The notes under the pieces were generated by a model, which saw only the letters and a program-made list of their open reading frames with translations, did no database searches and was not told the origin of the DNA. The position numbers and the translations under genes were made by a program. Shown here piece by piece: positions 8,013 to 16,475 of a DNA stretch of 64,000 bases; positions within the stretch are counted from its first letter, which is position 1, and each line of letters begins with the position of its first letter. The DNA lies in NCBI GenBank assembly GCA_030653035.1, contig JAUSAB010000039.1, positions 1 to 64,000 of the forward strand, written 5' to 3'. Source of the DNA: Desulfocapsaceae bacterium (GTDB lineage: Bacteria; Desulfobacterota; Desulfobulbia; Desulfobulbales; Desulfocapsaceae).

Positions 8013-9047
8013 TTACAAAGAAAGAAGTGCGGTGCTGAGGTTTACATTATTACCTTTTTTCAACCCCAGCTTCTCCCGTAAATTGACCCGATGATACTCA
8101 ACAGTGCAAATGGCAATGTTGAGCTGCTGGGCGACCTCTTTATTGCTCATCCCCAACCTGACCAGATTGGCCACCTCGCGTTCCCTGGCTGAAAGCTGCG
8201 GATACCTTTGCACCAACATCTTTTTAAAGGAGGAAAAGCCAAACTCAGTGATATCAATCATAATTCCCAGGATCGCTACCGGTTGACTGCTGGTTCCGTT
8301 GGCAACAACAGAACGGCAGATAATTACCTCCCGCGGCTTACCCTGTCGGTCCGTAACCACCTGCTCATGGCAGGCGAGAAGGCCATCCCCGATAAGAGTA
8401 GATTCAGTTTCATGATCATTAGCAATAAACTGCCGGCCACGACCGATCTCCTCGCAGGTCTTACCCACAATTGCACCTCGATCAAGACCAGTAAAAGCCT
8501 CGAATGCCTTGTTGACCTGGACCACTTCCCGCTCCCGGTTCTTGACGAAGATCGGCAAGGGAATGGCCTCAATCAGGTCTTTCTCCTCCATGTTATCGAG
8601 ACCAAAAGAGGAGGCCTGTTTACTCAGAAACGCAACCGTTTCCAGGTTGAAGGAAAGCCGATTCTTGATCTCGGTAAGCTTGGTATAGCGACGACAGAGG
8701 GCAATGATTTCAGAAGTATGAAAAGGCTTGCGAATCAAAGAAAAGATCCCTTGATCAAAGCATTCACTCAGAGCCATATCATCTTCATAGCCAGTGATAG
8801 CCAGGACCGGACAGGGTAAATTCCCCCGGCCGTTCAATTTCTTCAGAAACCCAACCCCATCAAGAACCGGCATGCACATATCCAGAAAAATAAGATCCGG
8901 ATGAATGGAGTTGGCTTTGGCCAGACCCTCCCGTCCATCAACTGCAAAAAAAAGATCATACCCCTCATCTTTGAGGATTTCATCCATCATCGACCCGATT
9001 ACCGGATCATCATCAATAATGAGTATTTTGGGTTTATGCTTGCTCAT
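8013..9047 (-). CDS. Response regulator with receiver, PAS and LuxR-type HTH domains
   Basis: The 344-residue regulator has an N-terminal receiver (about 5-120: ILIIDDD, phospho-acceptor in LIFLDMCMP, Lys in IRKPF). A PAS domain follows (about 165-285: IFVKNREREVVQVNKAFEAFTG) and ends in a PAC-like stretch. The LuxR/FixJ DNA-binding domain is C-terminal (about 290-340: LSAREREVANLVRLGMSNKEVAQQLNIAICTVEYHR). The open frame begins with two TTG codons at 9053; ATG at 9047 (MSKHKPKILIID) is the better start. A small ligand or cofactor sensed by the PAS domain probably tunes its activity. Target genes are unknown. Confidence 0.88.
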   Translation of the reverse strand: MSKHKPKILIIDDDPVIGSMMDEILKDEGYDLFFAVDGREGLAKANSIHPDLIFLDMCMPVLDGVGFLKKLNGRGNLPCPVLAITGYEDDMALSECFDQGIFSLIRKPFHTSEIIALCRRYTKLTEIKNRLSFNLETVAFLSKQASSFGLDNMEEKDLIEAIPLPIFVKNREREVVQVNKAFEAFTGLDRGAIVGKTCEEIGRGRQFIANDHETESTLIGDGLLACHEQVVTDRQGKPREVIICRSVVANGTSSQPVAILGIMIDITEFGFSSFKKMLVQRYPQLSAREREVANLVRLGMSNKEVAQQLNIAICTVEYHRVNLREKLGLKKGNNVNLSTALLSL

Positions 9048-9091
9048 CAACAAGTTAAGGGCAAAAGGGTTTCATACATGGCCATATTATT

Positions 9092-9232
9092 GAGCCTCTT
9101 GCAAAATGATCTTTTCGCCCAATCTCTTCGTTATGCTCAGAATTTTATCCTCGGAATATCAACTATATGCCTGCGGTAAAATTTTTCGCATGCCTCGATT
9201 TTGGACGAAAATCTTCATTTTGCATGAGGCTC
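9092..9232. repeat. MITE-like element, family B copy 1 (141 bp)
   Basis: The terminal inverted repeats begin GAGCCTC(T/A)TGCAAAATGA at both ends (left 9092-9109, right complement 9215-9232) with one mismatch. The interior matches, in opposite orientation, the element at 57122-57278, including GCATGC..AATTTTACCGCAGGCATA and GATATTCCGA. No open reading frame is present. It appears to be a non-autonomous transposable repeat. Confidence 0.85.
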
Positions 9233-9568
9233 TATTTCCTCGAATTTTCACTAACATTCAAATCATAAGACTACAGGCCCTACCTCTTGTCAACACGAGG
9301 TTAGTCATAGTTTTTATTTCAAGAACCCATCCATTTTGCCAGAGAGGCTATCACGCCCTTTATCAGCAGCACCAATTTGAAACCTAACTCAGTCACTTTC
9401 CGGCCAGTCATCCAGCTCTTCTTTTTCGTCCAAACTGAATCCCTTCAAAAGGTCCTACCAACCCCACCAAACGCCCATACTAACTCCTTGCCCTGCAAGG
9501 AAACAGAAGAGATTTCACACAACAACTCTCAACAATCTACTTGCTTCTTATAAAAAAACTTTTTTTTA
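9233..9568. other. Intergenic stretch with no recognised feature
   Basis: About 335 bases between the MITE-like element and the tRNA promoter. No reading frame with a credible start and composition, and no clear hairpin or repeat, was seen on either strand. Confidence 0.5.
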
Positions 9569-9598
9569 TTGACTATACCTACAGCCTGCCAGTATAGT
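9569..9598 (+). promoter_or_regulatory. Sigma-70-type promoter of the tRNA gene
   Basis: TTGACT (9569-9574) and TATAGT (9593-9598) are separated by 18 bases and lie about 20 bases before the tRNA 5' end. They follow an A/T-rich tract that could act as an UP element. Confidence 0.65.
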
Positions 9599-9618
9599 AC
9601 TTGTTTTGTTGTCAGAAA

Positions 9619-9695
9619 GGGCGCATAGCTCAGCTGGCTAGAGCCACCGGCTCATAACCGGTCGGTCGTAGGTTCGAGTCCTACTGCGCCCACCA
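9619..9695 (+). tRNA. tRNA with CAU anticodon, probably elongator tRNA-Met
   Basis: The 77-base gene folds into a cloverleaf: acceptor GGGCGCA/TGCGCCC, D-loop AGCTGGCTAGA, anticodon stem CCGG/CCGG enclosing CTCATAA, T-arm GTAGG-TTCGAGT-CCTAC, and an encoded CCA. The anticodon is CAU. The lack of initiator features (mismatched 1-72 pair, three G-C pairs in the anticodon stem) argues against formyl-Met tRNA. A tRNA-Ile2 with a lysidine-modified CAU is the alternative and cannot be excluded by eye. Confidence 0.92.
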
Positions 9696-9847
9696 ATTAA
9701 CAGAGAATCTTGCTATAGAATCTGCATCCAACCACCAGGTTCCTTGAATACATTATCTGCTCTCACAAACAAAACAGGGAAGTCAACAGTTCCCATACGC
9801 AATCTGGCCATCAAGGATGATCACCTCTGGCTCAGGCGAAATGAAAT

Positions 9848-9885
9848 AAAAAGGTACACCCCTGTCGGGATGTACCTTTTTTTAT
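9848..9885 (+). terminator. Rho-independent terminator
   Basis: AAAAAGGTACA (9848-9858) pairs with TGTACCTTTTT (from 9871) across a C/G-rich loop, followed by a T-rich tail. It ends transcription from the tRNA side before the Nif3-like gene; the A-rich left arm would also allow it to work in reverse. Confidence 0.7.
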
Positions 9886-9919
9886 TGCCTGCCGCACACT
9901 TCGACCAGAGGCAGACGAG

Positions 9920-10747
9920 ATGAACGTGCAAATAAAGCATATCCTTGCCTGCCTTGATCAACTTGCACCCTTTTCTCTGGCCGAGAAATGGGATAATGTT
10001 GGACTGCTTGCAGGCAATCCGGAAGCGCATGTCACCTCCGTCCTGCTTGGACTTGACCCAAGCCTCCAACTCCTGGACGAAGCGATTGCCCGTGGGGCCA
10101 ATACCCTTATCACACACCACCCCTGTATCTTCCACCCCCTTGCCTCGATCATCACCAACACCCCTGGCGGCATTTTTCTTGAAAAAGCGCTGACCTACAA
10201 AATCAACATTATCAGTTGTCACACCAATCTTGATAATGCCGCCGAAGGAACAAACGATGCCCTGGCCTTGGCCCTTGGCCTTACCGCCCTGGCCCCGCTT
10301 CGTCCGGGAACAATGGAAGAAACTAAAGGAACCGGCATGGGGCGCATAGGCATCTTTGATCCTCCCCTTTCTGCCCTTGCATTGATGGACAAACTCTTCC
10401 ACACCTTGCAGCTCGAAACCATGCAGATAGCTGGCCGGATACCGGAGCAAATCAAGATCATGGCCCTCTGCGGCGGCAGTGGATCAGAGCTTGCAGAGAC
10501 GGCACGAGCACGGGGTGCAGACCTCTATCTTTCGGCAGAAATCAAACACAACACCGCCCGCTGGGCAGAAGATTGTGGATTCTGTGTCATCGACGGCACC
10601 CATTATGGCACCGAACAACCAGTTATGCCTTTCCTGCAAGGCAAAATGCAAGAATGGGCCACGACCAACAACTGGTCGCTGAACGTATTCTTAACCCAGA
10701 TCGAGAAACACCCTTTTACCTGCAACCACAAAAATAAATTCATATAA
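9920..10747 (+). CDS. Nif3-like dinuclear metal-centre protein
   Basis: This 275-residue member of the Nif3/YbgI (GTP cyclohydrolase I type 2-like) family forms ring hexamers with a two-metal site; the cellular role is poorly defined. Visible signatures are the N-terminal APFSLAEKWDNVGLLAG, the metal-binding THHPCIFHP, SCHTNLDNAAEGTNDALA, and the C-terminal DGTHYGTEQP that supplies the remaining ligands. The length fits the short form without the central insertion. It is followed 35 bases later by the zinc-ribbon protein gene, its common partner in deltaproteobacteria, so the two are probably co-transcribed. Confidence 0.9.
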   Translation: MNVQIKHILACLDQLAPFSLAEKWDNVGLLAGNPEAHVTSVLLGLDPSLQLLDEAIARGANTLITHHPCIFHPLASIITNTPGGIFLEKALTYKINIISCHTNLDNAAEGTNDALALALGLTALAPLRPGTMEETKGTGMGRIGIFDPPLSALALMDKLFHTLQLETMQIAGRIPEQIKIMALCGGSGSELAETARARGADLYLSAEIKHNTARWAEDCGFCVIDGTHYGTEQPVMPFLQGKMQEWATTNNWSLNVFLTQIEKHPFTCNHKNKFI

Positions 10748-10782
10748 CATTTCACCCAACTAAGCGACCCAGGAGAGCCACC

Positions 10783-11502
10783 TTGAACGAAGTCATCTCG
10801 CAACTCATCTCACTGCAAAAAATTGACCTGCACCTTGACACTATTGACAATGAAATACAACAGAGACAGGACGCCCTTGACCAGCAAAGCGCCATGCTCA
10901 CCCAACGGGAGGCTGATATTGCCGATCTCCATGAGCAGATCAACACTCTCGAAAAAGAACGCCGCACCTTGGATCTGGAGATGAGTGAGGACCTGACCCA
11001 TGTTAAATCCCGCCAATCCAAGATGATGCAGGTCCAGACCGGACGCGAGCAGACCGCCTTACTCAAGGAAATTGAAGATGGCAAGGGAAGCATCAAGGAA
11101 AAAGAGGAAAAAATTGTCGCCATCATGGAAGAAGTGGAATCCCTGACGGCACAGATCACCAGACAACAGGAACTCTTGCAGGAAGAAGCAAAAAGCCTAG
11201 TGGAAGAAACAGCCAAGACCAAAGAGGCCATTGAGGCAATTCATAAAAACAAGCAAGGACAAGACAGCAAACGGCAAAAACACGCCAGTGAAGTGGATGA
11301 CAAACTTCTCAATAAATACAGTGTCTTGCGAGAACGGCGCAAGGGTCTGGCTGTGGTCAATGTCCTTGCGGGTGTCTGTCAGGGTTGCTTCATGAGTATC
11401 CCCCCCCAGCAATTTAACATCCTCCTGCGAGGAGATCGACACCTTGACTGCCCCGTCTGTCAACGCATCATCTACTATCAAGCGCCGGAAGACCAGGAAT
11501 AG
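10783..11502 (+). CDS. Coiled-coil protein with C4 zinc ribbon (CdsZ/zf-RING_7 family)
   Basis: The 239-residue protein has a long, charged alpha-helical coiled coil (about 1-175, rich in E, K, Q and D) and a C-terminal zinc ribbon. Its cysteines are CQGCFMSIPPQQ and, about 20 residues later, CPVC. It starts with TTG; AGGAGAG lies just upstream. Homologues commonly follow Nif3-like genes, as here, and are thought to act as scaffolding or nucleic-acid-associated proteins, but no biochemical role can be read from the sequence. Confidence 0.85.
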   Translation: MNEVISQLISLQKIDLHLDTIDNEIQQRQDALDQQSAMLTQREADIADLHEQINTLEKERRTLDLEMSEDLTHVKSRQSKMMQVQTGREQTALLKEIEDGKGSIKEKEEKIVAIMEEVESLTAQITRQQELLQEEAKSLVEETAKTKEAIEAIHKNKQGQDSKRQKHASEVDDKLLNKYSVLRERRKGLAVVNVLAGVCQGCFMSIPPQQFNILLRGDRHLDCPVCQRIIYYQAPEDQE

Positions 11503-11566
11503 AGAATAGCGGCAGTCGACTGACTTTCTCCTTTCAACTTTTCTGTTCTCACGCTATGATGCGGGT

Positions 11567-11922
11567 GAAGCGGGTGCATGATCGCTCCGGCCTTGTGCCG
11601 GGGAGGAAAGTCCGAACTCCGCAGGGCAGGATGGTTCGTAACGCGAACGCCGGGTGACCGGGGGAAAGTGCCACAGAAAATAAACCGCCCAGGATGGTGC
11701 TGGGTAAGGGTGAAACGGCGAGGCAAGAGCTCACCGCCTGGATGGTGACATTCCAGGGCAAGGTAAACCCCATTCGGAGCAAGACCAAATAGGGAGACGT
11801 TTAAGGGCTGCCCGCTCATTGTCTCCGGGTAGGTTGCAAGAGGTGCCGGGCAACCGGCATCCATAGTGAAATGATCATGGCCCCGCATGCGGGGAACAGA
11901 ATTCGGCTTATAACCCGCTTCG
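11567..11922 (+). ncRNA. rnpB: RNase P RNA, bacterial class A
   Basis: RNase P RNA is the catalytic subunit that removes tRNA 5' leaders. P1 is formed by GAAGCGGGT (11567-11575) and ACCCGCTTC (11913-11921). The conserved GAGGAAAGTCCGAACTCC, the CAGGATGGT and CGGGTGACCG elements, and the 3' conserved GAATTCGGCTTATAACCCGC are all present in order. A run of six T follows at 11923, the likely termination point. Confidence 0.96.
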
Positions 11923-11928
11923 TTTTTT

Positions 11929-11984
11929 AGGTGCCGTTACTCAAAGCGCAAGCTCTTTTTCTTGCTCTTTGAGTTTACGACACC
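11929..11984. repeat. Imperfect long inverted repeat after rnpB
   Basis: AGGTGCCGTTACTCAAAG and, 20 bases later, CTTTGAGTTTACGACACCT are near-complementary, giving a stem of about 19 bp with two or three mismatches. It directly follows the rnpB T-run and abuts a family C repeat. Related AGGTGC/TTACGACACC ends recur near 29777-29826. Confidence 0.55.
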
Positions 11985-12043
11985 TTATGCCGCAACAAAG
12001 AAACAGCAATCTTTTCCGGCTGTTTCTTTAAGTGGCGCTTTGC
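11985..12043 (+). repeat. Family C hairpin repeat, copy 1
   Basis: TTATGCCGCA..AAAGAAACAGC pairs with GCTGTTTCTTT..GTGGCG around a short loop. The same sequence with substitutions recurs at 24627-24684 (same strand) and 57825-57881 (opposite strand), always intergenic. Confidence 0.75.
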
Positions 12044-12094
12044 ATATATCCTACAAGCGTTCGTTACGGTTCCTGATGCCGATCGCCACATTTT

Positions 12095-12169
12095 AGTGCC
12101 TTACAGATTATTTTCTTGTTTTTTTACAAGAAAATAATCTGTAAGGCACTTATCCCGTTTACCGGGGTT
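12095..12169. repeat. 75-bp hairpin element, family A copy 2
   Basis: This is the inverted copy of the element at 7284-7358: a 24-bp perfect stem (12095-12118 with 12127-12150), a T7-A loop, then the 19-base CCCGTTTACCGGGG segment. All bases match copy 1 except one in the loop. It lies about 50 bases upstream of ispDF and could affect its expression. Confidence 0.85.
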
Positions 12170-12219
12170 AATTTTACAATTATTTGTAAACAACGGCTTA
12201 TTCTTCTTTCATCTCGTTT

Positions 12220-13422
12220 ATGCCATCTGCTGCCGCCATTATCCCTGCCGCCGGAAGCGGAACCAGGATGGGCTTGAACCATCCGAAACAGTACCATCGC
12301 CTGGTCGGCGTTCCCATCCTGATCCATACCATTCGGGCCTTTGTCGCCACGTCCTCTATTACCCGCATTATCGTTGTTGTCCCTCAGGATTTTATTGCTG
12401 AGACCCGCCGGCTTCTCACAGCATACAACCTGACCAGCGAAGCCATCATTGTCACCGCTGGCGGCAAGAGACGACAGGATTCTGTACTGGCGGGTTTGGA
12501 GTGGCTGACAGATACAACGGATATCGTTCTCGTCCATGATGGCGCACGACCACTGGTCACCCCGGATCTTATCCAGCGATGCCTTGAGGCAGCATGGCAG
12601 TATGGCGCGGCCATTGCCGCCATACCGGTCAAAGACACCTTAAAGAAATCCCATTCTGATCAAACCATAGCCGGCACCGTTGATCGACTGGGCCTGTGGC
12701 AGGCCCAGACCCCGCAGGCAGCCAGATTTTCCCTGCTCAAGCAGGTTTATACAGCATTCAATGATCAGGATGTAACCGATGAGGCCGCCCTGCTGGAACT
12801 GGCAGGGATTGCGGTCACTCTGATTGAAGGCTCTGAGACCAACATCAAAATCACCCGGCCCCTGGATCTGATCCTGGCGGAAAAAATCATGCAATCACAA
12901 CCCACCCCCATCATGCGTATCGGCCACGGTTATGACGCCCACCGCCTGGTTCCGGACAGAAAGCTTGTCCTGGCTGGAGTTACCGTCCCTCACGCCCTCG
13001 GTCTTGCCGGCCACTCCGACGCCGATGTGGTCACTCATGCCTTGTGTGATGCGGTGCTTGGGGCGCTTGGGATGGGCGATATCGGTCGTCATTTCCCGGA
13101 CTCGGATCAACGCTTCAAGAATGTCTACTCCATCACCCTGCTGGAGCAGGTTATGGAACTAGCCACAGGCAAAGGCCTTACCATTGCTAACGCCGATATC
13201 ACCATCATCTGCCAGACCCCGAAACTGGCACCCTATATGGACGCCATGCGCCAGACCCTGGCTACGGCCTGTCAAATAAGTACTGAACAGATCAACCTGA
13301 AGGCGACCACCACCGAGAAAATGGGTTTTACCGGTCGGGAAGAAGGCATCGATTGCCATGCCGTGGTGCTGCTGGCTTCATTGCGCAATCAGGACACACA
13401 AGAAAGGAGACAGGACAGATGA
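12220..13422 (+). CDS. ispDF: Bifunctional IspD/IspF isoprenoid synthesis enzyme
   Basis: This fusion catalyses two non-consecutive steps of the MEP pathway: CTP-dependent cytidylylation of methylerythritol phosphate (IspD) and formation of the cyclodiphosphate (IspF). The IspD half (1-225) has the nucleotide-binding IIPAAGSGTRMG, the substrate Lys in HPKQY, and VHDGARPL. The IspF half starts at about residue 232 (MRIGHGYDAHRL) with the metal ligands of GYDAH and GHSDADV, and ATTTEKMGFTGREEGI near the end. The total of 400 residues is normal for the fusion. Its stop overlaps the start of the M20 peptidase gene (ATGA). Confidence 0.96.
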   Translation: MPSAAAIIPAAGSGTRMGLNHPKQYHRLVGVPILIHTIRAFVATSSITRIIVVVPQDFIAETRRLLTAYNLTSEAIIVTAGGKRRQDSVLAGLEWLTDTTDIVLVHDGARPLVTPDLIQRCLEAAWQYGAAIAAIPVKDTLKKSHSDQTIAGTVDRLGLWQAQTPQAARFSLLKQVYTAFNDQDVTDEAALLELAGIAVTLIEGSETNIKITRPLDLILAEKIMQSQPTPIMRIGHGYDAHRLVPDRKLVLAGVTVPHALGLAGHSDADVVTHALCDAVLGALGMGDIGRHFPDSDQRFKNVYSITLLEQVMELATGKGLTIANADITIICQTPKLAPYMDAMRQTLATACQISTEQINLKATTTEKMGFTGREEGIDCHAVVLLASLRNQDTQERRQDR

Positions 13423-14690
13423 ACATCCCCGTCAATGAGGAACGGCTGGCCTGCACCTTTGTGCAGCTCTGCGAAATTGACAGCCCATCCCGCCGGGAAA
13501 AAAAGGTATCCGACTACCTGATCAGGACTTTTCATGCCCTGGGAGCCGCAAGTATTGAGGAAGACAGCTCTGCAGAACAGACCGGCGCTGACTGCGGCAA
13601 TCTCCTCATCTCCATACCAGGAAGCGGAAACGGCACGAAAGCGCAGCAAGAACCGATTTTTTTTGCCTGTCACATGGATACCGTCGAGCCTGGTTGCGGA
13701 GTAGAGGTGCTGCGAGAGGGTGACATCTTCACCAGCCGCGGTAATACCGTGCTGGGCAGTGACGACAAGTCAGGGATTGCCGCCCTTATTGAACTGACCC
13801 GGATCCTCCGGGAAAACAAAATTGACCATGGGCCTATCGAACTCCTGTTCACCACCTGTGAAGAGATCGGTCTGCTCGGGGCCAAGGCCCTTGATCGCAC
13901 CAAGATGACAGCCCGATATGGGTACGCCCTGGATTCAACGGGCATTGACCGGATCATCACCGGGGCGCCGGCTGCCAACAAACTGAAAATCGAAGTCCAC
14001 GGTATCGCCGCCCATGCCGGACTCCATCCCGAACAGGGGATCAGCGCCTTGTGCCTGACGGCAAGCGCCATTGCCGACCTCCGCCTCGGGCGCCTTGATG
14101 AGGAATCAACGGCCAACTTCGGACTGATTCACGGAGGGGTGGCGACCAATATCATCCCGGACCACATCACCATTGAAGGAGAGGTCAGAAGCCACTCGCT
14201 GCAAAAACTGGCCGCGCACACCGAAGAGATCAAACGGACATTTCAGCAGGTGATCGAATGCTGGCCGCTGCCGCCATCCCTGGCTCCCACGGCATTAGGA
14301 CATCCCTGTCCGTCGCCGCTCCCGCCAGGTAAGAGAGACGAAGACGAGACTCCGGCCCTGGAGCAAATGACTCCAGGGCATCCATGCTCTTCGTCCCAGG
14401 CTCCTGCACCATCGGTTACGATCAACGTCCAACTGGAATACCCGGCCATGCGCCTTGAGCTGAGCGATCCGGTACTGGCACGAGTCAAACAGGCTGGCAT
14501 GAATCTCGACCGAAACCTGGAGTTTCAGATTGCCGGGGGAGGCAGCGACGCCAACATCCTGAACAGCTTCGGCCTGCCCACCGCCATCATCGCCACCGGC
14601 ATGGACAAGGTCCATACCACCGATGAATGCCTTGATCTGAAAGACCTGATCAGCCTGACAGAACTCCTGTTTGCCATTGTTGTTGCCTGA
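13419..14690 (+). CDS. M20-family zinc peptidase (PepT-like) with in-frame insertion
   Basis: This cytosolic di-zinc peptidase or deacylase of the M20/M25/M40 clan has 423 residues. Zinc ligands and catalytic residues are in FACHMDTV, GSDDKSGIA, TTCEEIGLLG, LDSTG and, near the C-terminus, GGGSDANI. The start at 13419 overlaps the ispDF stop and has AGAAAGGAGA upstream; an open frame extends further back without an RBS. Residues of about 284-330 form a Pro/Ser-rich insertion in the lid domain, encoded at 14268-14415 by DNA containing REP-like palindromes (CCCTGGAG/CTCCAGGG and two GGxCATCCxTG strings). The catalytic frame resumes unharmed. The substrate is unknown. Confidence 0.85.
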   Translation: MNIPVNEERLACTFVQLCEIDSPSRREKKVSDYLIRTFHALGAASIEEDSSAEQTGADCGNLLISIPGSGNGTKAQQEPIFFACHMDTVEPGCGVEVLREGDIFTSRGNTVLGSDDKSGIAALIELTRILRENKIDHGPIELLFTTCEEIGLLGAKALDRTKMTARYGYALDSTGIDRIITGAPAANKLKIEVHGIAAHAGLHPEQGISALCLTASAIADLRLGRLDEESTANFGLIHGGVATNIIPDHITIEGEVRSHSLQKLAAHTEEIKRTFQQVIECWPLPPSLAPTALGHPCPSPLPPGKRDEDETPALEQMTPGHPCSSSQAPAPSVTINVQLEYPAMRLELSDPVLARVKQAGMNLDRNLEFQIAGGGSDANILNSFGLPTAIIATGMDKVHTTDECLDLKDLISLTELLFAIVVA

Positions 14691-14719
14691 ACTGCAACCT
14701 GTATCTCACCTTAAAAGAA

Positions 14720-15607
14720 ATGAAAATCTGCCATCCGTTTGTCAATCATCTCAATATCATTTCACTTGGTTTCGGATGTGCTGTTAAAACGGAGCTCATC
14801 AGGAGATACTTTCCGGAACAACCTGCCCACTTTTTTGATTATCTGGGGAATTTCGACGGGCTTGACACCTGCACACAGATCATCGAGAACAATTTTCAGG
14901 ATTTTCAGGAAATGGATGATCTGGTTTATTATCCTCATCCGAAATGGAATACCAACATTGAGCTGAAACCCATTTCACTATGTGCCAACCCCCCGGGAAC
15001 AATCCAAAACATGCTGGTGAGCAGACATTTTGTCAATATTGTCTTTTATCACTACCAACACACCATTGACACCCTGCAATCGTTCAAAAGGAAAAGTGAA
15101 CGATTCAAAAAAATACTGCAGGACACAAACCGTCAAGCCATTTTTCTGTACTATCGTCAATATGACGAGCCGGTAAACGGCAACTACGCTGAAAACCCTG
15201 ACTATTCAATCCATGAAAAGTTATCCAGGCTTGAGTCCGAATCCATACGATTCCGTGACGCCATTGAAAAAAGATATCCAGCCCTTCAATTCAAACTCAT
15301 CGCCTTAATCATGGAACCTTTTACCTTTCACGAAAAAGTAACCCCGGCCATTGACGACTTTCTGCACCGGAAATCAATACAAGAGTCAACAGCCACCCGG
15401 GAAATCATCTACGACAGAGTTCTCACCTCCGTTCCAGAAGATAAAAGAAAGCTCTCATCGAAAAGCTGGGGCCGCATCTATCGGAAGCATCTGATCACAA
15501 GCCCCATTATGCGAATGGGCAAGGTATGTCTCGCCATTCCTTCTAAAGTGGCAAGAAATTTCCAGCAATTAAGAAAAAAAGCATGCCTTACCGCTTCAGA
15601 TAAATAA
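14720..15607 (+). CDS. DUF1796-like putative papain-like cysteine peptidase
   Basis: The 295-residue protein begins with ISLGFGCAVKTELIRR and HFFDYLGNFDGL, which match the N-terminal SLG..C and pFDW-like signature of DUF1796 proteins, predicted papain-fold peptidases; the Cys would be the nucleophile. No signal peptide or membrane segment is visible. The basic C-terminus (KVARNFQQLRKKAC) is unusual. The flanking genes give no functional clue. Family assignment rests on this short signature and is moderate. Confidence 0.6.
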   Translation: MKICHPFVNHLNIISLGFGCAVKTELIRRYFPEQPAHFFDYLGNFDGLDTCTQIIENNFQDFQEMDDLVYYPHPKWNTNIELKPISLCANPPGTIQNMLVSRHFVNIVFYHYQHTIDTLQSFKRKSERFKKILQDTNRQAIFLYYRQYDEPVNGNYAENPDYSIHEKLSRLESESIRFRDAIEKRYPALQFKLIALIMEPFTFHEKVTPAIDDFLHRKSIQESTATREIIYDRVLTSVPEDKRKLSSKSWGRIYRKHLITSPIMRMGKVCLAIPSKVARNFQQLRKKACLTASDK

Positions 15608-15641
15608 ACAGCAATACTGCTATTAGACAGCCATCACATCC

Positions 15642-16415
15642 ATGAAAAAACAATCTCGCTTTCTGGGGGCCATCCTCATTATCAGTTTTGCCATTTCCTC
15701 CGGGATCTTCTGGATCTATGAACGGCCGGTCAATCCCTCCATTCACTCCATGGGCGATGTGGTCTGGTGGTGGCTGATCAGCTCGACCACCGTGGGTTAT
15801 GGCGACATTTCACCTCTCACACTCCAGGGCCGGATTGCCGGGGCCATTACCATTATCACCGGCATTTACTGCTACACAAACTTCATCACCCTGACCGCGG
15901 AAAAACTGCACAACCTCATGCATCGGGATCGTCTGGGCACAGCCCAGATTCACAGCACAGACCATATCGTGCTCTGTGAATATACCGCCTTAGCCGATGA
16001 ATTGCTGCAGACCATCCCCCATTATCCTGAACTGGCCGGGCGTGATGCCGTGGTGGTAACAGATCTGGTGGCAGTCAATCCTTATCCGCACACCTTTTTC
16101 GTCCGCGGAGTACCCATCAGCCCGTCAGCATTAAAACAGGCCAATATCGAAGAGGCCGCTTACATCTTTGTCTTTTCCAACGCCCGCTTCCAGGAACCGG
16201 ATCTCAAAACCCTTCATGCTGTTTCCCGTATCCAGGGCATGAATAAAAAGGCCAGGATCTTTGTCGAGATGCATAACCCTTCCTCGGAGTTTATCCACTA
16301 TCTGGACCCCTCTACTGTGGTCTTGAATAGCCGGGATCTGCTTGAATCGGTGCTTCGTCATAAGCGTCTTGATCTCTCGGCCTATTTCCCTTACTCAGAC
16401 CAAGAGCAAAGCTGA
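15642..16415 (+). CDS. Two-TM potassium channel with RCK-like domain
   Basis: The 257-residue protein has TM1 (about 8-27), a pore helix and selectivity filter TTVGYGD (about 52-58), and TM2 (about 65-85). The cytosolic domain from about residue 105 resembles the TrkA-N/RCK fold (HSTDHIVLCEY..., then DAVVVTD, ...EEAAYIFVFSNAR). The usual GxGxxG nucleotide motif is replaced by CEYTALADEL, so ligand gating may differ from classical NAD-binding RCK channels. It would pass K+ across the inner membrane. Confidence 0.87.
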   Translation: MKKQSRFLGAILIISFAISSGIFWIYERPVNPSIHSMGDVVWWWLISSTTVGYGDISPLTLQGRIAGAITIITGIYCYTNFITLTAEKLHNLMHRDRLGTAQIHSTDHIVLCEYTALADELLQTIPHYPELAGRDAVVVTDLVAVNPYPHTFFVRGVPISPSALKQANIEEAAYIFVFSNARFQEPDLKTLHAVSRIQGMNKKARIFVEMHNPSSEFIHYLDPSTVVLNSRDLLESVLRHKRLDLSAYFPYSDQEQS

Positions 16416-16475
16416 AAGCAAACAGCAGAAAATCTGCCGCCATACTGAGTATAGCTCAACCGGACACAACCTTGG

